Shown in pieces: positions 10,180 through 18,485 of a stretch of 48,577 nucleotides of DNA. A program made the translations under genes and the position numbers. The DNA comes from Actinomycetes bacterium (GTDB lineage: Bacteria; Actinomycetota; Thermoleophilia; Solirubrobacterales; Solirubrobacteraceae), in assembly GCA_021846845.1 (NCBI GenBank), contig JAJZWB010000005.1, positions 1-48,577 of the forward strand, given 5' to 3'. The first letter of the stretch is position 1; every line of letters begins with the position of its first letter. Below the pieces are notes generated by a model, which saw only the letters and a program-made list of their open reading frames with translations, was not told the origin of the DNA and did not search any database.

Positions 10180-10818
10180 TCAGCGGCTCTCCACCACCTG
10201 GCCGTCGGCGTTGACGCGGTAGCGGGCGGGAGCCGTGGAGATCTCCACCGTCAGCGTGCCGCGGGCCACGACGGCGCCCGCGAGCGCCGGCGCCACCTGC
10301 CAGGCGACGGTGTGCCGGCCCGGCCTGACGGCGCTCACCGCCCACTCGAACGTCGCCGTGCGCCCGGGCTCGAGGCGGCCGAAGGCCCACGTGTTGGAGT
10401 AGGCGGTCGCCGCGCCTCCCTGGGCGCCGCCCGCGCAGCCGTAGCCGCAGAGGCCGGGGGCCCGGGTGATGATCCACACCGGTCGTGAGGGGTCCGCGAG
10501 GCTCGGCAGCGGCGCGATGTCGGTGGCGAACGCGGCCGCCTGCGTGCCCTCGCCGGGCGGCGCCGGGTATGCGCAGGTGACGTTGCAGATCGTCACGGCT
10601 ACGTCCGGCAGCGCCCGTGCCCCGGCGTTGCGCACGGTGACCCGGAAGCTCGCCGTCTGCGCGAGCCTCTGCGCCGGCGGGAAGCTGGCGCTCGCGGAGA
10701 CCGGGAAGGAACCGCCGGAGGCACCGCGCGGCGCCTCCAAGCCGCCACAGGAGGTGAGCATCAGGGCGGCGACCACGCCTGCGGTCGCCCGGCCGGTGCG
10801 CGTCGTGCGGGCACTCAA
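10180..10818 (-). CDS. Secreted lipoprotein with CARDB-like domain
   Basis: I chose the TTG at 10818 because it yields a textbook lipoprotein signal: a short basic head (SARTTRTGR), a hydrophobic core (TAGVVAALML) and the lipobox L-T-S-C. The frame stays open far upstream, but that would bury the signal. The mature part (about 185 residues) looks beta-rich: F-R-V-T-V-R-N-A-G-A resembles the CARDB/APHP beta-sandwich fold, followed by cysteine-containing stretches (ICNVTCAYP, GLCGYGCAGG) that may form disulphides. The function is unknown; it is probably lipid-anchored outside the membrane. No clear ribosome-binding site precedes the TTG. It is divergent from the lipid-transport operon. Confidence 0.6.
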   Translation of the reverse strand: MSARTTRTGRATAGVVAALMLTSCGGLEAPRGASGGSFPVSASASFPPAQRLAQTASFRVTVRNAGARALPDVAVTICNVTCAYPAPPGEGTQAAAFATDIAPLPSLADPSRPVWIITRAPGLCGYGCAGGAQGGAATAYSNTWAFGRLEPGRTATFEWAVSAVRPGRHTVAWQVAPALAGAVVARGTLTVEISTAPARYRVNADGQVVESR

Positions 10819-10865
10819 CGAACGCGAACATATCAGCGAGTCCCGATCCGCTCGACGGTTGCCGG

Positions 10866-10894
10866 TTGGTTGGCGCCCCGGCCACGGGTAGGCT
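10866..10894 (+). promoter_or_regulatory. Promoter of the MlaE/MlaF/MMPL operon
   Basis: TTGGTT (10866-10871) and TAGGCT (10889-10894) are 17 bp apart, about 50 bp upstream of the first MlaE start. GGGAG at 10931-10935 then serves as the ribosome-binding site before the TTG start at 10946. Confidence 0.45.
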
Positions 10895-10945
10895 TCCGCG
10901 CCTGGAGACCGCCGCACAGGCAACGCACGTGGGAGAGAGAGAGAG

Positions 10946-11755
10946 TTGATCAGAGCCGTCGCCGACCGGGCGTTCGTGCCGACGCGATCCGTGCTCGAGG
11001 AGGTCGGGAACATGATGCTCCTGACCGGGCGCACGCTGGTCTCGGCCGTGCGGCCGCCGTACCCGTACGGGTCGGAGTTCGTCGGCCAGTTCCTGTTCGC
11101 GATGCGGCTCTGCTGGTTTCCGCTGCTGGTCTCGACGATCGCCTTCGGCTACGAGGCGCCCGGGCTGCAGGCGGCCAACTTCCTGGTGCTGTTCGGCGCC
11201 CTGGACCGCCTCGGCGGGTTCTTCGTGCTCGCGTCGATCCGCGAGTTCGCGCCGTTCGTGGACGCGATCGTGCTCGCCGGCGTCGCCGGGACGGCGATCA
11301 CCGCCGACCTGGGCGCCCGCAAGATCCGGGAGGAGCTCGACGCGCTGGAGGTCCTCGGCGTCGATCCGATCAAGAACCTGGTCGTGCCGCGCTTCCTGGC
11401 GCTGATGCTGCTGACCGGGCTGTTCGACATCTACGCGCTGATCTTCGGGGTGTTCGGCGGAATCCTGGCGACCGTCGTCAACCACGCTCCGCTCGGACCG
11501 TTCTTCGCGACCTTCTTCAACAACGCCGAGACGACCGACCTGTGGGGCTCGGTCGTCAAGACGACGCTGTTCGGGGCGATCATCGCGATCGTCTGCTGTT
11601 ACAAGGGGATGACCGCGTCCGGCGGCGCCGAGGGAGTCGGGCGTGCCGTGAACCAGGCGGTCGTGATCGCGTTCCTGGGCATATTCGCGTTCAACTACGC
11701 CTTCACCCAGACGCTGCTGGCCACCCACCCGGACATCACGACTATCATCAAATGA
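10946..11755 (+). CDS. MlaE/YrbE-type lipid ABC transporter permease (first copy)
   Basis: This 269-residue integral membrane protein has the MlaE/YrbE fold: an amphipathic N-terminal part, then five or six membrane segments. The family signature appears as GTAITADLGARKIREELDALEVLGVDP, split here by position (about residues 113-140); the E-L-D-A-L-E-V core is what contacts the ATPase. Such permeases work as a pair with an MlaF ATPase to move phospholipids, sterols or other hydrophobic substrates across the inner membrane, usually through MCE proteins. The TTG start has GGGAG 10 bp upstream. It opens an operon with a second permease, an ATPase, an MMPL protein and a redoxin; a 52-bp gap follows. 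Confidence 0.92.
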   Translation: MIRAVADRAFVPTRSVLEEVGNMMLLTGRTLVSAVRPPYPYGSEFVGQFLFAMRLCWFPLLVSTIAFGYEAPGLQAANFLVLFGALDRLGGFFVLASIREFAPFVDAIVLAGVAGTAITADLGARKIREELDALEVLGVDPIKNLVVPRFLALMLLTGLFDIYALIFGVFGGILATVVNHAPLGPFFATFFNNAETTDLWGSVVKTTLFGAIIAIVCCYKGMTASGGAEGVGRAVNQAVVIAFLGIFAFNYAFTQTLLATHPDITTIIK

Positions 11756-11807
11756 GAACTCTAACCGTCAGCTTGAGGGTTCGAAAAGACCCCGAAAGGC
11801 CCGTCTG

Positions 11808-12605
11808 ATGGAGGATCTGATCCTCACCCCGCGGGGTTGGATCGAGGCATTCGGCGAGATCGTGCGCTTTGCCGCGAGGATGCTCCGCGAGGTGGCCTCG
11901 CTGCGTGTGATGCGCTTCTTCGGCGAGGCGCTGCGCCAGGCCGGGATCCTGATCGTCTCCTCGACGCTCGTGATCTGGGGCCTGGTGTTCATCATCGGGC
12001 TCGAGTGCGGGATCGAGGGCGCCTATTTCACCTACGGCGAGGGGACCCCGGCGTACTCGGGCGTGTTCGCGGCCTGGTGCGACCTGCGCGAGCTCGTCCC
12101 GCTGGTGTTCGGCTACATGATGGCCGCCAAGGTCGGTACCGGGATCGTCGCCGAGCTGGGGTCGATGCGGATCTCCGACGAGATCGACGCGCTCGAGGTG
12201 ATGGGCATCAGCGGGATGCGCTTCCTGTGCGCGACTCGCCTGCTGGCGGCGCTGATGGTGCTGCCGTTCGTCTACCTGTGCTCGATCGCCGCCGGCTTCT
12301 TCGCCAGCTACCTGGCGGTCGTGCAGCAGATCGGCTACGTCTCCTCGGGGGGCTTCTTCCTGATCTTCTGGCAGTTCCAGAACCCGCCGGACCTCTTATA
12401 CAGCCTGATCAAGGCGATGGCGATGGCGATCGTGATCGTGATCGTGGGCTGCTACTACGGCTACAACGCCAGCGGCGGGCCGGTTGGCGTGGGCACGGCA
12501 ACCGCCAAGTCGATGGTGCTCAACCTGGTCTCCGTGCACCTGATCGGGATGCTGGGGACGCAGCTGTTCTGGGGTGCCAACCCGCGGGCGCCGATCGGAG
12601 GCTAG
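11808..12605 (+). CDS. MlaE/YrbE-type lipid ABC transporter permease (second copy)
   Basis: This is the partner of the preceding permease: 265 residues with the same fold, including GTGIVAELG and the E-I-D-A-L-E-V-M-G-I coupling element near residue 125. Actinobacterial systems use two different MlaE-type subunits (YrbEA/YrbEB), probably as a heterodimer. Conserved G-C-Y-Y-G-Y near residue 217 and an Asn-Ala-Ser-Gly-Gly turn match the last membrane helices of the family. Start ATG 11808 has a weak GAAAGG element about 10 bp upstream. The stop is 2 bp before the ATPase start, so the two are likely coupled. Confidence 0.92.
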   Translation: MEDLILTPRGWIEAFGEIVRFAARMLREVASLRVMRFFGEALRQAGILIVSSTLVIWGLVFIIGLECGIEGAYFTYGEGTPAYSGVFAAWCDLRELVPLVFGYMMAAKVGTGIVAELGSMRISDEIDALEVMGISGMRFLCATRLLAALMVLPFVYLCSIAAGFFASYLAVVQQIGYVSSGGFFLIFWQFQNPPDLLYSLIKAMAMAIVIVIVGCYYGYNASGGPVGVGTATAKSMVLNLVSVHLIGMLGTQLFWGANPRAPIGG

Positions 12606-12607
12606 GG

Positions 12608-13561
12608 ATGCGGGATGACGCCCACAGCCAGCGTGGCGACGTGAAGCGCACCGACGGCAAAGCCGTATCCCGCGTATCGGTGGTCGACGAGTCGCCGCCA
12701 AGGCCCGGGCCCCCGGAGGGCGCCGCCGACGAGGAGTACCGCTGGCACTCCTACGCGGTCCACCCATCCGGGCGCCCTGACGCGGTGCGGTTCGTCGACA
12801 CCTACAAGTCGTTCGGCCGCTCGCACGTCCTGCGCGGCCTCAACATGGCCCTGCCGGAGGGGATGGTGTCGATGATCCTCGGCCCATCCGGGACCGGCAA
12901 GTCGGTCTGCATCAAGCACATGGTCGGGCTCCTGTACCCGGACAGCGGCGACGTCCTGGTGCATGGGCGGTCGGTTCCCGACATGCCCGACGACGAGCTG
13001 TTCGAGATGCGCAAGAAATTCGGGCTCCTGTTCCAGGACGGCGCGCTGTTCGGCTCGATGAACCTGTTCGACAACGTCGCGTTCCCGCTTCGCCAGCACA
13101 CCGAGAAGGGTGACGACGAGATCGAGGAGATCGTCATGCGCCGGCTCAACGAGGTGGGGCTCGGCGATTCGAGGACGAGGATGCCCAACGAGCTCTCCGG
13201 TGGGATGCGCAAGCGGGCGGGGTTCGCCCGCGCGCTGGTCCTGGAGCCCGACATCCTCCTGTTCGACGAGCCGGACTCCGGCCTTGACCCGGTGCGCACG
13301 GCGCTGCTCGGCGAGCTGATCCTGGAGATCCACCGGGAGATGATCGAGGAGGCCAAGCGCAAGCAGCGTGAGCATCTGCCGACCTTCTGCGTCGTGACCC
13401 ACGACATCATGAGCGCGCGTCGAGTCGCCGACTACATCAACGTGCTCTGGAAGGGGCGGATCGTGGAGGCGGGACCGGCAGAGGAGATGCTGGGCTCAGA
13501 GAACCCCTTCATCCGCCAGTTCCTGTCCGGGGAGTCGCAGGGTCCCCTGACGATGGACTGA
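12608..13561 (+). CDS. MlaF/Mkl-type lipid transporter ATPase
   Basis: A 317-residue ABC ATPase with all motifs: Walker A GPSGTGKS (about 97-104), Q-loop LFQDGALF, signature LSGGMRKR, Walker B ILLFDEPDSGLDP and the H-loop VTHD. The D-S-G-L-D-P variant and the G-A-L-F-G-S-M after the Q-loop are typical of MlaF/Mkl proteins that power MCE-type lipid transport. An N-terminal tail of about 60 charged residues precedes the ABC domain; a later GTG (12641) could be the true start, but GGAGGCTAGGG just before ATG 12608 supports this one. The MMPL gene begins 3 bp after the stop. Confidence 0.92.
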   Translation: MRDDAHSQRGDVKRTDGKAVSRVSVVDESPPRPGPPEGAADEEYRWHSYAVHPSGRPDAVRFVDTYKSFGRSHVLRGLNMALPEGMVSMILGPSGTGKSVCIKHMVGLLYPDSGDVLVHGRSVPDMPDDELFEMRKKFGLLFQDGALFGSMNLFDNVAFPLRQHTEKGDDEIEEIVMRRLNEVGLGDSRTRMPNELSGGMRKRAGFARALVLEPDILLFDEPDSGLDPVRTALLGELILEIHREMIEEAKRKQREHLPTFCVVTHDIMSARRVADYINVLWKGRIVEAGPAEEMLGSENPFIRQFLSGESQGPLTMD

Positions 13562-13564
13562 GCG

Positions 13565-16462
13565 GTGCTGGAGCGGATCTGCGCGCTCGCCGCGCGCCGG
13601 CCACAGGTGACGCTCGCGGCGGTCGTGGCGCTCGCGCTGGCGGGCGGCGCGGCGGCGCTGCGGCTGTCGCCATCGACCGGGATCCAGACGTTCGTCGGCT
13701 CCTCCTCACGGGCCGCGCGCACGACCGCCGCGCAGCAGCGGCGCTTCGGTACCGATCCCGTGGTGGTGCTGGTATCCGAGCCGCTGGGCGCGATGCTCGC
13801 GCCGGCCTCGCTCGCGACCCTGGCACGGCTGGAGGCATGCCTCGCGGGGCAGTACGTGGCCTTCAGCTCCTCGCTCGGCGCGTACGTCCCGATCGCACAC
13901 GCTCCGTACGGGGGGTACGGGAGCCCGTGCGCCGAGCTGAGGCGCAGCCGGGCGGCGCAGGTCGTCTACGGACCTGCCAGCTTCCTGAACCGGGCCGTCG
14001 CGGCGGTCAACTCCCAGATCCGCGCGCTGGTAGTCGGCGCGGCCCGCGCCGTCGACGTCGCCGAGCGGACGGCGCTGAGCCTCTCGCTCGCGCGGGGCCT
14101 CGGCCGCCGGCAGGCGCTCCGGGAGGCCGCCGCCGCGGGTGCCGCCGAGCGGGCGCGCCAGCTCGCCGGGCTCGAGCGCCTCGCGCTCAGCTCCGGGCTG
14201 CGCGGCACCCCCTCGATCGAGGATCCGACGTTCGTGCGCCAGCTGGTGCTCAACCCGTCGCCGGGCCCCGCGACCCCCAGGCCGCGACTGTCGTACGTGT
14301 TTCCGAGCCCGGACGCGGCGCTTATCCAGGTGCGGCTGCGCGCGACCCTGACCGGGTCTCAGCGCAGCCGGGCGATCGCCTGGATCGGCCGGGCGCTGCG
14401 CATGCCCGGCCTCCGGCTGCCGGGCGCCACCTACACGCTGGCGGGCGAGCAGGTGGTGCTCGACGGGGTCGCGGGTCGGCTGGGCGGCTCGCTCGCCACG
14501 CTGCTGATCGCCGCCGTGATCGCGATGGCGCTCACGCTGCTGATCGTGTTCCGCGCGCCGCTTCGCCTGCTGGCGCTCGGCGTCGCGCTCGCGTCCGCCG
14601 GGATCTCGTTCGGGCTGCTGGCGCTGCTCGGCGCGGGGCTGACGGTGGCGTCGATCGCCGTGCTGCCGATCCTCATCGGGCTCGCCGTCGACTATGCGGT
14701 TCAGCTGCAGGCGCGCGTGCAGGAGGACGCGGGCGCGGGCCGGGCGTCGGTTGCCGACGCGGCCGGCCGGGCCGCTCCGTCGATCGCGACCGCGGCGCTG
14801 GCGACCACCACCGGCTTTCTGGTCCTGCTGCTGTCGCCGGTGCCTATGGTTCGCGGGTTCGGGCTGCTGCTGGTGGCCGGGATCGCGGTCGCGTTCGGCT
14901 GCGCGCTCGCGGTGGTGCCCGCGGCGCTCTCGCTCCGCGGCATGGACTCCAAGCGCCGTCGAGCCGCTGATCGACCGGCGGTGGCGCCCGCGGCGCTCTC
15001 GCTCCGCGGCGACCCGGCGCCGCGCAATGGCTCCCCGCGGCGGCTGGGCGCTCTGGTCGGGCCCAGCCTCCTTGGCGCTCGAGATCTGCTGTCGGTGGCG
15101 GGACGCGGCGCATGGGGGCTGCTGGCCGTGGCGGGACGCGGCGCGTGGGCGCTGCTGGACGCCAGCGCCCGGGGAGCCTGGGAGCTGCTCGCCCCGAGCG
15201 TGCGCGGCGCGCGGGCGCTGGTCCTCGCGGGCGTCCGCCTGGCGCCGTCGCCCGGCGAGGCGCGCACGGCCAGGCGCGCCGGCGCCCGTCACGCGCTCGC
15301 GTCCCGGATGGCCGACCGCCTGCTGGCCCATCCGGGCCGCGTGCTGGCCGTTGGAGCGGCGCTGGCGGCGCTGGGCTGGGTCGCCGACGGCCGGACCGCG
15401 GTCCAGACCGACCTCACCAGGCTCGTCGGGTCGGGCACTCCGGTGCTGCGTGCGCTGAGCAGGCTGGAGCGAGTCTCGGGAGTGTCGGGCGAGATCGACG
15501 TCCTGGTGACCGGGCGTGACGTGACGACGCCGGCCCTCGTCGCGTGGATGTCCGACTACGAGAGCCGGGTGCTGCGTCACTTCGGCTACCTCCAAGGGGT
15601 CGGCTGCGCGCATGCCACGCTGTGTCCGGCGATCTCGCTGCCCGGCCTGCTGAGCGGGTCCGGGGCGGGCAAGACGACCCGGGCGAGCATCGACGCGCTG
15701 CTGCGCGAGGTACCGGCGTACTTCACCCGTGCGGTGGTGACGCCCGATCACCGCGCCGCGACGCTCGCGTTCGGGATTCGGCTGATGCCGCTCGCCCGGC
15801 AGCAGCGGGTGATCTCATACCTGAGCTCGCAGCTGCATCCCCCGCGCGGGGTGTCGGCGGGGCTGGCGGGGCTGCCCGTGCTCGCGGCCCGGGCGGGCGC
15901 GGTCCTCTCGTCCGGCGGTCGCCGTCTGCTGACGCTGCTCGTGGCGCTGCTGGCGGTCGGCGCCGTGCTGCTGGCCGTGCTCCGCAGCCCCCGGAGGGCG
16001 CTGGTGCCTATGGCGCCGATCGTGCTGGCGACCGGGTGGTCGTCGCTGATCGTCAAGCTGACCGGGATCCCCCTGAATCCGATGTCGGCCACGCTCGGGA
16101 CGCTCGTGATCGCGATCACGACCGAGTTCAGCGTGCTGCTGTCCGAGCGCCACCGCCAGGAGCGCCGCGCGGGCCACGACCTGCGGGCCGCGCTGTCGCG
16201 GGCCTACCGATCGACCGGGGCGGCCGTGCTCGTCTCCGGCCTGACCGCGATCGTCGGCTTCGCGGTGCTCGTCGTCTCCGGCATCCCGATGCTCCGCGAC
16301 TTCGGGCTCGTCACGCTCGTGGACCTGTCCGTGTCGCTCGCCGGCGTGCTGCTGGTGCTGCCCGCGGCGCTGGCCGCCTCCGAGCGCGGCGCGCGCGGCC
16401 GGCTGGGCGCCGCGACGCTCACGGGTCCCGAGCGGCACGGAGGCCGCACCCGGGTCGCATGA
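13565..16462 (+). CDS. MMPL/RND-family transporter
   Basis: This 965-residue membrane protein has the duplicated RND layout: membrane segment 1, a large external loop (about 35-305), five clustered membrane helices, a long loop with a second external domain, and five more helices near the C-terminus. The half-signatures are G-L-A-V-D-Y-A-V-Q-L with a downstream Arg, and V-I-A-I-T-T-E-F-S-V-L-L-S-E-R-H in the second half, where Glu replaces the usual Asp of the proton relay. It resembles hopanoid-type HpnN and mycobacterial MmpL exporters. The region at about 450-570 between the halves is enlarged by in-frame duplications (A-A-L-S-L-R-G repeats 69 bp apart; G-R-G-A-W units). Adjacency to MlaE/MlaF suggests export of a lipid. 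GTG start, 3 bp after the ATPase. Confidence 0.88.
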   Translation: MLERICALAARRPQVTLAAVVALALAGGAAALRLSPSTGIQTFVGSSSRAARTTAAQQRRFGTDPVVVLVSEPLGAMLAPASLATLARLEACLAGQYVAFSSSLGAYVPIAHAPYGGYGSPCAELRRSRAAQVVYGPASFLNRAVAAVNSQIRALVVGAARAVDVAERTALSLSLARGLGRRQALREAAAAGAAERARQLAGLERLALSSGLRGTPSIEDPTFVRQLVLNPSPGPATPRPRLSYVFPSPDAALIQVRLRATLTGSQRSRAIAWIGRALRMPGLRLPGATYTLAGEQVVLDGVAGRLGGSLATLLIAAVIAMALTLLIVFRAPLRLLALGVALASAGISFGLLALLGAGLTVASIAVLPILIGLAVDYAVQLQARVQEDAGAGRASVADAAGRAAPSIATAALATTTGFLVLLLSPVPMVRGFGLLLVAGIAVAFGCALAVVPAALSLRGMDSKRRRAADRPAVAPAALSLRGDPAPRNGSPRRLGALVGPSLLGARDLLSVAGRGAWGLLAVAGRGAWALLDASARGAWELLAPSVRGARALVLAGVRLAPSPGEARTARRAGARHALASRMADRLLAHPGRVLAVGAALAALGWVADGRTAVQTDLTRLVGSGTPVLRALSRLERVSGVSGEIDVLVTGRDVTTPALVAWMSDYESRVLRHFGYLQGVGCAHATLCPAISLPGLLSGSGAGKTTRASIDALLREVPAYFTRAVVTPDHRAATLAFGIRLMPLARQQRVISYLSSQLHPPRGVSAGLAGLPVLAARAGAVLSSGGRRLLTLLVALLAVGAVLLAVLRSPRRALVPMAPIVLATGWSSLIVKLTGIPLNPMSATLGTLVIAITTEFSVLLSERHRQERRAGHDLRAALSRAYRSTGAAVLVSGLTAIVGFAVLVVSGIPMLRDFGLVTLVDLSVSLAGVLLVLPAALAASERGARGRLGAATLTGPERHGGRTRVA
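14918..15009. repeat. 23-bp direct repeat, 69 bp apart, inside the MMPL gene
   Basis: An identical 23-bp block beginning CCCGCGGCGC occurs at 14918-14940 and 14987-15009. The 69-bp spacing keeps frame and duplicates P-A-A-L-S-L-R-G in the cytoplasmic linker of the MMPL protein. Confidence 0.8.
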
Positions 16463-17121
16463 GCGGGCGGGGAGGCGATCGGCCGTCTCCGGGGGGGCAG
16501 CGGCCGGAGCGACAGCCGCCGGTGGTCGACGTCAACCGATACGGGTGGGTTGTCGGGGCGATCGGCGTGGCGCTGGTGATCGCGTTCTCGCTCTCGCAGC
16601 TGACGGGACGCGGGGCCGCTTCAACGGGTGTGGCCCCCGGTCGACCGCTGCGCCTGTTCGCGGCTCCCCTGGCTGGCTCGGGTCTCAACGGCGTCCCGAA
16701 CCCGAGCCCGTCCTGCGACCCGGCCCGCCACGACCCGCGCGCCCTGAACCTGTGCCTGCTCGTGCGCCGCGGGCCCGTGGCGCTCGCGTTCTTCGTCCCG
16801 CAGGCGCGCCGGTGCGTTCGCCAGGTGGATGCGCTGCAGGAGCTGTCGTCCCGGTTCCCCGGCGTCGCGTTCGCCGCGGTCGCGGTCGGCACGGGCCGCG
16901 CCGCCGCCGCTCGGCTCGTTCGCTCCCACAGGTGGACGATCCCGGTGGCCTACGACAGCGACGGGGAGGTCGGTGCCCTGTACGCGGTCGCGGCGTGCCC
17001 GATGGTGCAGCTGGCGCGACGGGGCGGGATCGTCGCCGCACGCCTGATCGGCGACCGCTGGGCCAGCGCAGCGTCGCTCGCGCCGCGGGTCAGAGCGCTG
17101 GTCGGCGACGCCCGGCGCTGA
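16459..17121 (+). CDS. Membrane-anchored thioredoxin-fold (redoxin-like) protein
   Basis: The ATG at 16459 overlaps the MMPL stop (ATGA). The 220-residue product has a proline/arginine-rich cytoplasmic head, one membrane segment at about 27-46 (YGWVVGAIGVALVIAFSLS), then a thioredoxin-like domain outside the membrane: G-P-V-A-L-A-F-F-V-P, a helix R-R-C-V-R-Q-V-D-A-L-Q-E-L, F-A-A-V-A-V-G, and a C-P-M loop in the cis-proline region. It resembles TlpA/AhpC redoxins but lacks a CXXC pair. Only one cysteine sits at the helix start, so a disulphide reductase role is doubtful; a peroxidatic or binding role is possible. It belongs to the lipid-transport operon by translational coupling. Confidence 0.75.
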   Translation: MSGRGGDRPSPGGQRPERQPPVVDVNRYGWVVGAIGVALVIAFSLSQLTGRGAASTGVAPGRPLRLFAAPLAGSGLNGVPNPSPSCDPARHDPRALNLCLLVRRGPVALAFFVPQARRCVRQVDALQELSSRFPGVAFAAVAVGTGRAAAARLVRSHRWTIPVAYDSDGEVGALYAVAACPMVQLARRGGIVAARLIGDRWASAASLAPRVRALVGDARR

Positions 17122-17140
17122 TGCAACGGTGCCAGCCCAG

Positions 17141-17236
17141 GGCGGCGGGCTCGCCGTCCTGGGCGCGGGCGGGCTTGCCGCTCTGGGCGCGGGCGGGCTC
17201 GCCGTCCTGGGCGCGGGCGGGCTCGCCGTCCTGGGC
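17141..17236. repeat. 24-bp tandem repeat, 4 copies
   Basis: Four 24-bp units (copies end at 17164, 17188, 17212 and 17236), consensus GCGGGCTCGCCGTCCTGGGC plus 4 bases, fill the 147-bp spacer between the redoxin gene and the next gene. One copy differs at two positions. No translated frame is supported here. Confidence 0.9.
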
Positions 17237-17268
17237 ACTGATCCTCCGGTGGTAACTTCGGTCGTGCC

Positions 17269-17733
17269 ATGGGAGCAGCCGCGCCTGGTGCACCGGTCAG
17301 CGATGCCCCGCCCGGTCGGGAGCCGGCCGGCACGGCGGCCCTCGGCCCGGGCTCGCGGGGCGCGAGCGCCGGTGGCGGGGCGGTCCTGGTGGTCGCGATC
17401 ATGCTCCTCGGCAGCGTCGGGCTGTGGATCGGGACCCCGCTGCTGTGGCTGTGGGTGGCCGGTCGCGTCGAGGGCGCGACGGGGTCGCTCGGATCCGCGC
17501 TGGCAGCTGGCTTCCTCGGCGTCGTGGCCACCGTCGCGGTGCTCGCGTCGGTGCTCTCGCGGCTGAGCGAGACCTACCGCGCAAACCGCGTGTCCCGCGG
17601 CCTGGGCGATCCGGGGAACGCGATGCTGGAGGGGGTTCTGGTCATCAGCGCCGGGGTGACGATCGTCGCCTTCCTGGCGTGGTTCCTGCTGCTGGCCGGC
17701 GCGAGCCCGGTGCCGATCGGGATCCAGCTGTAG
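17269..17733 (+). CDS. Small membrane protein of unknown function
   Basis: A 154-residue protein with a low-complexity Gly/Ala/Pro head (1-37) and three clear membrane segments: about 38-65 (LVVAIMLLGSVGLWIGTPLLW), 78-95, and 122-147. Between the second and third lies a short basic cytoplasmic loop (S-E-T-Y-R-A-N-R-V-S-R-G). I do not recognise a family. The start ATG 17269 has no strong ribosome-binding site. It follows the lipid-transport operon on the same strand but after a repeat-filled spacer, so co-transcription is only possible. Confidence 0.65.
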   Translation: MGAAAPGAPVSDAPPGREPAGTAALGPGSRGASAGGGAVLVVAIMLLGSVGLWIGTPLLWLWVAGRVEGATGSLGSALAAGFLGVVATVAVLASVLSRLSETYRANRVSRGLGDPGNAMLEGVLVISAGVTIVAFLAWFLLLAGASPVPIGIQL

Positions 17734-17796
17734 CGCCGAGGCGCCTCAGGCACCTGCCTGGACCAGTGACGGTGGCTGTGGGTGTCAGCGGGCGCG

Positions 17797-17900
17797 GCGG
17801 GCGGCTGGGGGTGTCAAGCCGGCGGCTGGGGGTGTCAAGCCGGCGGCTGGGGGTGTCAAGCGGGCGGCTGGGGGTGTCAAGCGGGCGGCTGGGGGTGTCA
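17797..17900. repeat. 21-bp tandem repeat, 5 copies
   Basis: Five 21-bp units, each ending in GGCTGGGGGTGTCAA or a near match, follow one another with exact 21-bp spacing. Two diverged 29-bp units follow (to about 17970). The 404-bp stretch 17734-18137 around them holds no gene I can support. GGGTGTCA occurs eight times between 17780 and 18025. Confidence 0.9.
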
Positions 17901-17982
17901 GTGGGCGCGGCGGGCGGCTCTGCGTGCCAGCGGGCGAGACGGGCGGCTCTGGGTGCCAGCGGGCGAGACGGGCGGCGGCCGG

Positions 17983-18040
17983 GGGTGTCATGTCCTTCTG
18001 GTGACACCCGCCCCGCCGGGTGTCACACGGTGCCCGGCGG
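17983..18040. terminator. Two hairpins between convergent genes
   Basis: GGGTGTCA (17983-17990) pairs with TGACACCC (18002-18009) over an 11-nt loop. CCGCCGGG (18013-18020) pairs with CCCGGCGG (18033-18040) over a 12-nt loop. They lie between the plus-strand membrane protein and the minus-strand integration host factor, so a bidirectional terminator is likely. No T-run follows. Confidence 0.45.
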
Positions 18041-18137
18041 GTGGCGCGTCGGCTCGGCGGTGGCAGAGCGCGGGCTCCCGGCGCCGGCCGGCGCCGGGAC
18101 CCGCGCGCGCCATCCCCTCCTGCGGCGGTCGCGTGCT

Positions 18138-18485
18138 CTACACGCCGGCCAACTCGCCCTCGCGGGACCCCGCCCGCTGCAGCGATTCGGCCAGTATCCG
18201 CCGCTGACGCTCGGTCAGCTTGCCCACGGGCCGCGTCTCGGCGATCTGGTTGGAGGAGAGGAACTTGCGGCACCTGCTGCTGCCCCAGCGCCGCTGGCTC
18301 ATCAGCAGGTCGCTGATCGACCATCGGTCGGCTGCGTCCGGGCAGTCGAGGATCACCTCCGCGACGGAGACCTCGCCGAGCGCGATGCGCCTCTTCAGCT
18401 CGGCGCGGGCCAGCCGGATCTCGTTCGCCTTCTCCAAGGCGCGCAGCGGCTGGCGCTCGGCGGTCGTCGGGGCGGCTTGCGTCAT
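18138..18485 (-). CDS. Actinobacterial-type integration host factor (H2TH DNA-binding protein)
   Basis: This 115-residue basic protein matches the mIHF family of small nucleoid proteins, which bind DNA as monomers through a helix-two-turn-helix module. It shows A-L-E-K-A-N-E-I-R-L-A-R-A-E-L-K near residue 16, then L-G-E-V-S-V-A-E-V-I-L near 36, then the H2TH segment with S-S-R-C-R-K-F-L and the C-terminal K-L-T-E-R-Q-R-R-I-L-A-E-S-L helix. Length is close to the family (about 105). The start is well fixed: GAGAGG lies 6 bp upstream of ATG 18485. It is a lone gene, convergent with the upstream membrane protein. The 370-bp leader is unusually long. Confidence 0.8.
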   Translation of the reverse strand: MTQAAPTTAERQPLRALEKANEIRLARAELKRRIALGEVSVAEVILDCPDAADRWSISDLLMSQRRWGSSRCRKFLSSNQIAETRPVGKLTERQRRILAESLQRAGSREGELAGV

